Positions 6,280 through 11,582 of a DNA stretch of 11,582 bases are shown here, in pieces. A program made the translations under genes and the position numbers. The notes beneath the pieces are model-generated. The model made no database searches. It saw only the letters and a list, made by a program, of their open reading frames with translations, and was not told the origin of the DNA. The DNA comes from Bacteroidales bacterium UBA1195 (GTDB lineage Bacteria > Bacteroidota > Bacteroidia > Bacteroidales > WCHB1-69): positions 17,438-29,019 of the forward strand of contig DBYD01000006.1 of NCBI GenBank assembly GCA_002309855.1, read 5' to 3'. Numbering within the stretch: position 1 is the first letter of the stretch; each line of letters starts with the position of its first letter.

Positions 6280-6453
6280 AGAAAAAGTGCTGACAAAAAG
6301 GAGAAATACCTTTCTCCGCAAATGGAACTCCAGCGGTTCGCCCTGGAAAAAGGCTTTGCTATCAGTGAAGACGAAGCGGCCGCCACACAGCTGTATGATG
6401 AAGAGGATCTCAGCAACGGATGGGATAACGGAGGTGACGAAAGCTGGTTCTAA
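6277..6453 (+). CDS. 58-residue small protein upstream of surface lipoprotein
   Basis: The frame encodes 58 residues with a basic N-terminal third (MRKSADKKEK), a middle of the form YLSPQMELQRFALEKGFAIS, and a strongly acidic C-terminal half ending NGGDESWF. There is no signal peptide, membrane helix or cysteine. The Y-x-S-P-x-M...E-x-G-x-A-x-S pattern resembles, from memory, short uncharacterised Bacteroidales proteins encoded next to fimbrillin-like genes; this is unverified. It is likely real: it sits in the same transcription unit 50 bases before the lipoprotein gene, both have the same acaATGaga start context, and the composition is protein-like. Function is unknown. A chaperone or regulator for the lipoprotein, or a modified peptide precursor, are guesses, and no modifying enzyme is nearby. 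Confidence 0.68.
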   Translation: MRKSADKKEKYLSPQMELQRFALEKGFAISEDEAAATQLYDEEDLSNGWDNGGDESWF

Positions 6454-6503
6454 ACACTATTCCGAGAATTAAAACAAAGAAAAACATTAAAAAAAACAGA
6501 ACA

Positions 6504-8459
6504 ATGAGACTTAACATAAAAAGATTATTGCTCCCTGCAGCAGCTCTCGTTTTGTTGAGCGCCTGCACCAAAGAGGAACCGAAGACCCTCTCCAATGATG
6601 TGCTTTTTGAAGGCACACCGGAAAACGTTTCATTTGAAGCCAGCATGACCCTGCCGGATGGATTGCAGAAATCCTACATTGCAGGCGATTCCGTGGTTTG
6701 GGATGATGGTGATAAGATTCGTGTCAACAATCAAATATTTACCGTCCATACCACCAACCAAGGTGGCCAAAAAGTAAAAGGTACCGCATTTTTCTGGGGT
6801 ACGGCAACGCCCATGTACTCCGCTTGGGAAAACAATAGTGGGAATGCGGACACAGTCAAGAACTGGTTTGCCGTGTATCCCGCAGATTTGGCTGCCAGCA
6901 CAACCACCCTGCTGAAAAAGAACGGCAGCTACTACACCAAGGAGATTCATGTGAAATTCCCGCAGGTTCAGAAATACCAGGATGTGGATGAGAGAAATGG
7001 CAAATTCCTCAAAGACATGAACTACATGGTGGCATACGCCACAGAGCGGATGGAAAACAAAGCGGTCCGCCTGCAGTTTGTCAACCTTTGCGCTGTGCTT
7101 AAGGTTGGTTTCACAGTTGGACAATCTGAAACTTTCCTGGATGGAGCCACCAACAACGCTGGAATCCGTAAAATCGTCCTGGTCACCAGCACTTCCAAAA
7201 AGACCGCTTTCAATGGCGAAGGCTACATCAATTCCGCTGACAACACCGGACTTACCAAAGCCACCAGTGATTTGAATGCACTTCCGAACATTCAGATTCA
7301 GATTGACAACGCCAACAACCGTAACCGCAAACTCGTTCTGAATTGCGGTGGCTTGAATGCAAATCCCACTTCTGTCAGTTTAAGTGGTAATACCAAATGG
7401 TTCTATATCATGGTTCCGATTAACATGATGGACGGCTTGAACGATTTGTGCATGGAGGTGTATGACAATGAAGGTAACATGATGCGCAAATGCCTGAGAG
7501 GCCAGAGCATTGTCAAGAGAAACAAAATGTACACAGTTAACATGGGTGCCCTGGCATGCCAGTACGCTGCCAGCAGCTTCATTGACGCCGATGTCTCCAT
7601 TGATTCCACGCACAGCATGAAATTATCCAGCGGAAATCTGCAGTACAACCCCAAAGACGCCATCTGGCGCTTTGCAGCGAACCAGTGGGATACGGTTGGC
7701 AAAACCGATAACGAAAAAATCGTGAATGGTGCCAATTGCAATGTGTTCATTGACCTCTTCGGATACGGCACCAGCGGATACAATGGAAAATATGGTTATC
7801 TTCACACCAACGTTGAGAGTGACTATCCTTCCGGAAACATCAGCAAATCTGACTACGACTGGGGTAAAAATAACAACATTATAAGTGGAAGCAACACCAC
7901 TGGACATGCCAAAGGTGCCTTCTACACTTGGACATACAATCAAGCGGCCTACATGCTGAACACCCGTACAACCGGATCGACCCTTAACGGTGTTGACAAT
8001 GCCCGCTTTGCAGCAGCCAATGTCAATGGGATCAACGGTGTGCTGATTTTCCCTGATGAATACACACATCCGACCGGCGTGGCACTGCCTGACAAGAACA
8101 GCATCAACAAGAACAATGGTCTTAAGTACAGTGCGAACACCTATACTGCAGCTGACATGGATAAGATGGAAAAGGCAGGTGTTGCCTTCCTGCCCTCTGC
8201 CGGAATCCGTGGTTATGGTAATAATGATTATAAGTATCCCTATACAGATGCCAGCCACATTGTGCTGCCTTCAGACACATGGGGATGCTATTGGACTTCC
8301 ACTGAAACAACTAACATCAACCCGCCATATGCTGGTTACCTGCTCATGAAAGAGGAGCAAGATGCCACCAATGTTGGAACATATATGACTTATGTTAATA
8401 CAGGTGGATGGTACCGCTACGGTGGACGTTCTGTACGTCTGATTTTAGGAAACTTCTAA
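6504..8459 (+). CDS. Surface lipoprotein: fimbrillin-like N-domain plus C-type-lectin-like C-domain
   Basis: A 651-residue protein with a lipoprotein signal peptide: positively charged start, hydrophobic core and lipobox LSAC with the lipid-modified C21. TKEE follows, close to the K-(D/E)2 lipoprotein export signal known in Bacteroidota, so a surface location is likely. Residues about 34-350 resemble the Mfa-like/fimbrillin-like fold (AGDSVVWDDGDKIRVN; NWFAVYPAD; KFPQVQKYQDVD; MNYMVAYAT; LQFVNLCAVLKV). Residues about 362-651 match the FISUMP/DUF1566-like domain of Bacteroidales surface proteins, related to the C-type-lectin/formylglycine-enzyme fold (LSSGNLQYNP, WRFAANQWDTVG, LFGYGTSG, AGVAFLPSAGIRGYG, CYWTSTE, terminal GGRSVRLI at 640-647). 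The likely role is adhesion or ligand binding; the ligand is unknown. A terminator follows within 20-55 bases. Confidence 0.85.
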   Translation: MRLNIKRLLLPAAALVLLSACTKEEPKTLSNDVLFEGTPENVSFEASMTLPDGLQKSYIAGDSVVWDDGDKIRVNNQIFTVHTTNQGGQKVKGTAFFWGTATPMYSAWENNSGNADTVKNWFAVYPADLAASTTTLLKKNGSYYTKEIHVKFPQVQKYQDVDERNGKFLKDMNYMVAYATERMENKAVRLQFVNLCAVLKVGFTVGQSETFLDGATNNAGIRKIVLVTSTSKKTAFNGEGYINSADNTGLTKATSDLNALPNIQIQIDNANNRNRKLVLNCGGLNANPTSVSLSGNTKWFYIMVPINMMDGLNDLCMEVYDNEGNMMRKCLRGQSIVKRNKMYTVNMGALACQYAASSFIDADVSIDSTHSMKLSSGNLQYNPKDAIWRFAANQWDTVGKTDNEKIVNGANCNVFIDLFGYGTSGYNGKYGYLHTNVESDYPSGNISKSDYDWGKNNNIISGSNTTGHAKGAFYTWTYNQAAYMLNTRTTGSTLNGVDNARFAAANVNGINGVLIFPDEYTHPTGVALPDKNSINKNNGLKYSANTYTAADMDKMEKAGVAFLPSAGIRGYGNNDYKYPYTDASHIVLPSDTWGCYWTSTETTNINPPYAGYLLMKEEQDATNVGTYMTYVNTGGWYRYGGRSVRLILGNF

Positions 8460-8477
8460 CCGAAAGGACATCATTAT

Positions 8478-8513
8478 CAAAAAATCCCTGGTCATGACCG
8501 GGGATTTTTTTTT
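8478..8513. terminator. Strong rho-independent terminator, probably bidirectional
   Basis: ATCCC pairs with GGGAT, then a U-G pair, then GGT pairs with ACC around a CATG loop. Nine T follow on the plus strand. On the minus strand the same hairpin is followed by six T, so it can also terminate the converging 126-residue gene. It lies between the two stop codons (8459 and 8545). Confidence 0.88.
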
Positions 8514-8544
8514 ATACATTTACAAAAAAATGTCAGGTTATTGG

Positions 8545-8925
8545 TTAAACCTCACCTTTAAGGATATCACACACCACCTCTACACCCAACACGCTAACCG
8601 CCTCCATAGCGGCCTCCTCGGAACGGAAATAGACAATTTGGCATGGGGTGGAAACAGCCTCCGCAACAGGAACACCATCACGCATGCGAAGAACATACTT
8701 TGGGGAAGATGCATCCATCCAGTCGGGTTTCCAATCCCCATTGAGATAAGCAGCCACATTCAACAGGTCATTCAACCGTAGCCAATGTTCAATATGGCGA
8801 ACAGAACGGCAATTGTTGCGGTCTGCGTAAAGAGTGGTACGATTATGCTTGATCTTACCAAAAATATCCAAAAAATAGGTCTCCTTCTGATAATAAAGAG
8901 ATTTCATAATTTCATCTAAAGTCAT
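8545..8925 (-). CDS. Uncharacterised 126-residue protein
   Basis: The likely start is the ATG at 8925 (MTLDEIMKSLYYQKETYFLD); an in-frame ATG at 9012 would add a 29-residue low-complexity tail that overlaps the upstream regulatory region. The protein is soluble, with no signal peptide or membrane helix. Recognisable blocks are LNDLLNVAAYLNGDWKPDW (residues 51-69) and IVYFRSEEAAMEAVSVLG near the C-terminus. This block order is familiar to me from short hypothetical proteins scattered through Bacteroidales genomes and prophage-like regions, but I know of no function. It stands alone, between the lipoprotein terminator and a divergent operon, which fits a gene carried in separately. No catalytic motif is visible. 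Confidence 0.7.
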   Translation of the reverse strand: MTLDEIMKSLYYQKETYFLDIFGKIKHNRTTLYADRNNCRSVRHIEHWLRLNDLLNVAAYLNGDWKPDWMDASSPKYVLRMRDGVPVAEAVSTPCQIVYFRSEEAAMEAVSVLGVEVVCDILKGEV

Positions 8926-8959
8926 AGTATGCTGTTTTATTGAAAGAAAACGAAAAAAA

Positions 8960-8966
8960 CAAAGTA
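8960..8966 (-). promoter_or_regulatory. Possible -7 box for the 126-residue gene
   Basis: The minus strand reads TACTTTG, one base short of the Bacteroidales TAnnTTTG pattern, about 35 bases ahead of the ATG at 8925. No convincing -33 element is seen. Weak evidence. Confidence 0.3.
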
Positions 8967-9025
8967 CTATTGTATTATAAGGCGAAAAAAATATACGAAA
9001 AAAAGAACTCAAGCGTTATCCCGTT

Positions 9026-10348
9026 ATGATTGCCATATTTGCTAACGACCCGACTAACCGTCTGGAATATCTGCTGCATTACGCGATATCAGAAAGGTGG
9101 GGACATCCGTACAAACTATGTTTTACGGAGGAATCTCTCATGGAGGAACAAGCCGAAGCAAAAATTAATTATTCCAAACAACCAATGGAAGGAGCATTCT
9201 GGATTTCACCTGACGGATTGCTTTCCGAAACCGGTATCCGTCCACTGAAACCCCAAATGACATGGCGAAACGGAACCCCCTATTGTTTCATAAACAAAGC
9301 AGATGGCACCGACTTGGACTGGGATCCCTTTGCAGCATGCTTCTACTTTTTGAGCCGCTACGAAGAGATGCAGCCGCACACACCCGACTCCCACGGCCGC
9401 TTCCACGCCGAAGAAAGCGTCGCAGTCCAAAACGGATGCCTGCAACTGGCGGTGGTGGACCATTGGCTGGAAGATTTGGCAGAAGCACTCCATCGGAAGT
9501 TTCCAGCATTCATGCCTGTAACAAGCAAAGTACGCTTCCAGCCGACCTACGACATTGACCAGGCCTACGCCTATAGGGAGAAAGGCTTCTTGATAAACGC
9601 TGCTGGATTTGCAAAACAGCTGCTGCACGGTGATTTGAAAGGCATCCGCAACCGTGCAAAGGTTCTTGCCGGACGAGAATCCGACCCATACGATACTTTC
9701 GCCCTACTACGACAGCTGCATGAGGATGAGGGACTGCATCCGCTGCATTTCGTCCTTTTTGCCCCACGCTCAACTCACGACAAGGGCATATCACCGGAAA
9801 ACAGCACATTCAGGGAGCTGGTGAGACACCTTAAGGATGACGGAAAGGTGGGGCTGCACGCCTCGTACGGCAGTTTCCGCAACCATAAGGCGCTACAACA
9901 TGAAAAAGCAGCCCTGTCGGAATGCCTTGGCGATAAAGTGACAGGAAACCGCTTCCACTACCTTCGGCTATCCCTTCCGGAAAGCTACCGCAATCTTGTC
10001 GCAGCAGGCATCACCGATGACTACAGCATGGGCTATGCCTCAAATGCCGGATTCCGTGCAGGCACATGCCATCCATTCCAATACTTTGACCTCCAACAGG
10101 AAAAGGAACTACCGCTGACAATCCATCCGCTACTGTTTATGGAAAACTGTTTCTTCAATAATGAAGAGCGAACCGAAGCAGCACTGTGGCGGCAAGTGAA
10201 GCCGTTACTTGACGAAGCCATCCGCTACGGAGGTGAAATCGTGACTTTATTCCACAACCATTCCTTCGGCCCGATGCCGGGGCATGACCTGCCGACCATG
10301 GAACTTTACCTACATTTAATTAAATATATGCACGACACATGCCGGTAA
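9026..10348 (+). CDS. Polysaccharide deacetylase-like protein (DUF7033-type N-domain)
   Basis: A 440-residue protein with no signal peptide. The C-terminal part has motifs of carbohydrate-esterase-4-like deacetylases in the divergent form seen in Bacteroidota: TYDID at 174-178 (D176 and D178 in the positions of the catalytic and metal aspartates), GLHASYGS from residue 276 with H278, and FHNHSF (409-414) near the end with two more histidines. The N-terminal 160 residues resemble the DUF7033 domain that precedes such catalytic domains. The family removes acetyl groups from N-acetylated sugars in cell-wall or exopolysaccharide. Without a signal peptide it may act on cytoplasmic or lipid-linked glycan intermediates. 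Its last 10 bases overlap the next gene, an acyltransferase-like protein, which suggests coupled work on one glycan. The substrate cannot be read. Confidence 0.78.
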   Translation: MIAIFANDPTNRLEYLLHYAISERWGHPYKLCFTEESLMEEQAEAKINYSKQPMEGAFWISPDGLLSETGIRPLKPQMTWRNGTPYCFINKADGTDLDWDPFAACFYFLSRYEEMQPHTPDSHGRFHAEESVAVQNGCLQLAVVDHWLEDLAEALHRKFPAFMPVTSKVRFQPTYDIDQAYAYREKGFLINAAGFAKQLLHGDLKGIRNRAKVLAGRESDPYDTFALLRQLHEDEGLHPLHFVLFAPRSTHDKGISPENSTFRELVRHLKDDGKVGLHASYGSFRNHKALQHEKAALSECLGDKVTGNRFHYLRLSLPESYRNLVAAGITDDYSMGYASNAGFRAGTCHPFQYFDLQQEKELPLTIHPLLFMENCFFNNEERTEAALWRQVKPLLDEAIRYGGEIVTLFHNHSFGPMPGHDLPTMELYLHLIKYMHDTCR

Positions 10349-11226
10349 GATGGATTTCACGCGAAACGGTTGACGAAAAAAGATGGGAGGCCTGCACACG
10401 CTCCAACCCGCAGACCGATTCGGTCTGTGCGCGGACCTGGTATCTGGATGGCTGCGGGGAACGCTGGGATGCGCTGGTGGAGGATGACTACCGTGCCGTA
10501 ATGCCGGTTTTCCACCGGAAAAAGTATGGCATAAATTATATCTACCCGCCATTCTTCACCGGACAGCTCGGCATATTGGGACAACCTGAGGCGGATGTGG
10601 CGGAATGGATTGCGGAGATTCCCAAGAAATTCATATACAGGGAATTGGTCTTCAATGCAGCCAATCGAATTCCGGACAACATTTCCGGGAAAACCCTCCT
10701 CCACAGAACATGTCTGCTGCCACTTGAGCCCGACTATGTGACATTGCGCTCCGGCTACAGCCAGAACCACATCCGCAACCTGAAAAAAGCGGAAAGCGCA
10801 GGGCTGCAGATTATCCGTGAAACCGACATCGAGAAGGTGATACGACTGTTCCGCAACCATCGTGGACAGGCAAAAAACGTGGGATATCGTGAGCATGACT
10901 ACCAGAGGCTTCTACAGCTACTTTACACACTGCAACAGCGCAATGCCATGGAAACTTGGGGCGTGAAAGGACCAAACGGGGAGCTTTGCGCCGCAGCATT
11001 CTTCCCGTTTGTGCCGCACCGGTATACCTTCCTCTTTTCCGGACGCAGCACCTCCTCCGAAGAGAACCGCGCAATGTTTCTTTTGATGGACAGCTTTATC
11101 AGGGAACACGCATGTTCGGAAGCCATACTGGACTTCAACGGCTCGAACAATCCGGCTGTAGCCCGCTTCTACCTCGGTTTCGGAGCGGAGCCGCAGGAGT
11201 TCCAACAACTCGACAGATGGTTCTGA
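10339..11226 (+). CDS. FemAB/BioF2-like GNAT-fold acyltransferase
   Basis: A 295-residue cytoplasmic protein. The C-terminal half carries the marks of the FemAB-like/acetyltransferase-6 group within the GNAT fold: GYSQNHIRNLKKAESAGL starting at residue 139 (the S-x-N-x-R-x-x-x-K-K-A pattern typical of the group), then the AAAFFPFVPHRYTFLFSGRS strand pair, and the closing DFNGSNNPAVARFYLGFGAE. Members transfer aminoacyl or acyl groups to peptidoglycan, lipids or sugars. The start ATG lies inside the end of the deacetylase gene (10-base overlap, different frame), so translation is probably coupled. A model in which the first enzyme frees an amine and this one re-acylates it is attractive but inferred. 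Acyl donor and acceptor are unknown. Confidence 0.75.
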   Translation: MPVRWISRETVDEKRWEACTRSNPQTDSVCARTWYLDGCGERWDALVEDDYRAVMPVFHRKKYGINYIYPPFFTGQLGILGQPEADVAEWIAEIPKKFIYRELVFNAANRIPDNISGKTLLHRTCLLPLEPDYVTLRSGYSQNHIRNLKKAESAGLQIIRETDIEKVIRLFRNHRGQAKNVGYREHDYQRLLQLLYTLQQRNAMETWGVKGPNGELCAAAFFPFVPHRYTFLFSGRSTSSEENRAMFLLMDSFIREHACSEAILDFNGSNNPAVARFYLGFGAEPQEFQQLDRWF

Positions 11227-11245
11227 AAACACTGAAAAACAACAT

Positions 11246-11286
11246 ATACCATTTTTTCTTACCTTTTTTCAAAAAATACGGGGTAT
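11246..11286 (+). terminator. Weak A/T-rich hairpin after the acyltransferase gene
   Basis: ATACC plus ATTTTTT (11246-11257) pairs with AAAAAAT and GGTAT (11271-11286) with a four-base bulge. It sits 20 bases after the stop codon. There is no immediate U-run, so termination is uncertain. Confidence 0.3.
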
Positions 11287-11327
11287 CCAACCAAAAAAAT
11301 GTTTTTCTTTGCGTTTTGTTGTCTGTT

Positions 11328-11357
11328 TTGGACACAATAATTTATTTGTCGTATAAT
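11328..11357 (+). promoter_or_regulatory. Possible promoter for the ferredoxin-domain gene
   Basis: TTGGACA at 11328-11334 and TATAAT at 11352-11357 are 17-18 bases apart, which resembles the classic sigma-70 pattern and not the Bacteroidales consensus. A start point 6-7 bases after it would leave almost no leader before the ATG at 11371. In an AT-rich gap this may be chance. Confidence 0.3.
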
Positions 11358-11370
11358 CAAATGTTTAGAT

Positions 11371-11582
11371 ATGTATAAAATAACTTCTCACCCCATTTTG
11401 GACATTCCGGAACAGGAAAATGTCGAATTTTTGTTTGAAGGAAAAAAAATAAAGGCCGCAAAAGGCTACACCATTGCAGCCGCCCTGCATCAGGCCGGAC
11501 ATCCGGTCCACAGTCACAGTCTGGACGGCCGTAACCGCAGCCTGGAATGCGGAATCGGCAAGTGCGGAGCCTGCGAAATGCT
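11371..11582 (+). CDS. [2Fe-2S] ferredoxin-like N-domain of a probable FAD oxidoreductase (partial)
   Basis: Seventy full codons are in the window; the rest lies to the right. After a short lead (MYKITSHPILDIPEQ) comes a beta-grasp ferredoxin-like domain: FEGKKIKAAKGYTIAAAL, then HSHSLDGRNRSLECGIGKCG. C60, C65 and C68 form the C-x4-C-x2-C cluster motif; a fourth cysteine would be expected beyond the edge. This Fer2-type domain is found at the front of sarcosine-oxidase-alpha-like and other FAD-dependent oxidoreductases, and in my recollection as a longer FAD-fused protein in Bacteroidales. The substrate cannot be told from this part. The start is the ATG at 11371; a nearby ATG at 11361 runs into a stop within a few codons. 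Confidence 0.8.
   Translation, partial: MYKITSHPILDIPEQENVEFLFEGKKIKAAKGYTIAAALHQAGHPVHSHSLDGRNRSLECGIGKCGACEM

Noticed and set aside
6277..6453. RiPP precursor peptide
   Set aside because: No radical SAM, LanM, YcaO, peptidase or dedicated exporter gene is within the window, and the C-terminus has no cysteine or repeated core. Kept only as an open possibility.
6286..6472. Alternative small frame overlapping the 58-codon gene
   Set aside because: It is in another frame of the small gene, with a poor start context and no plausible protein features.
7587..8459. Confirmed diversity-generating retroelement target
   Set aside because: No reverse transcriptase, accessory protein or template repeat is visible here, so only the fold-level suspicion is reported.
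8926..9012. 29-residue extension of the 126-residue protein
   Set aside because: The extension is low-complexity, spans the probable promoter, and reaches within 14 bases of the divergent deacetylase gene.
1..11582. tRNA, rRNA, CRISPR array, insertion sequence or attachment site
   Set aside because: No tRNA-like cloverleaf, regular spaced repeats, transposase or integrase frame, or terminal inverted repeats were found on reading both strands.

Overview
The window looks like chromosomal DNA of a Bacteroidota bacterium, most likely order Bacteroidales (Bacteroides/Prevotella-like). The evidence is a fimbrillin-type surface lipoprotein with a KEE export-type signal after the lipobox cysteine, a Bacteroidales-style -7 box (TACTTTTG), A-rich start contexts mostly without Shine-Dalgarno sequences, and protein sequences typical of that group. 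No tRNA, rRNA, CRISPR array, transposase or integrase is visible. The species cannot be named from the sequence alone.

Left arm (1-4620, all + strand): the tail of a rubrerythrin-like gene, a GT4-type glycosyltransferase with a TTG start, then dxr, rseP and lptB. These genes are packed with gaps of 11, 7 and 1 bases and one 4-base ATGA overlap, so they read as one operon. Its theme is the cell envelope: isoprenoid precursors for lipid carriers (Dxr), intramembrane proteolysis (RseP), the ATPase of LPS export (LptB) and a glycosyl transfer enzyme. A convergent gene for a multi-pass Gate-domain membrane protein (4625-5773, - strand) ends four bases from lptB.

Middle (about 5880-8513): a self-contained transcription unit with an unusual leader of more than 300 bases. 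In order it has A-tracts spaced at 10-11 bases, a -7 box, a hairpin at the predicted 5' end, an AT-rich block ending in a start-codon context, a GC-richer block that folds on paper into a three-way junction, and a second AT-rich block ending in a near-copy of the same start context. A 58-residue charge-split small protein follows, then a 651-residue lipoprotein with a fimbrillin-like N-terminal half and a C-type-lectin-like (FISUMP/DUF1566-type) C-terminal half. A strong, apparently bidirectional terminator closes the unit. This leader and the small protein are the best candidates for something undescribed.

Right arm (8545-11582): an orphan 126-residue protein on the - strand, then on the + strand a polysaccharide deacetylase-like protein overlapping a FemAB/GNAT-like acyltransferase by 10 bases. 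The pair suggests deacetylation and re-acylation of one glycan. The window ends inside a gene whose N-terminus is a [2Fe-2S] ferredoxin-like domain of the kind found on FAD oxidoreductases.
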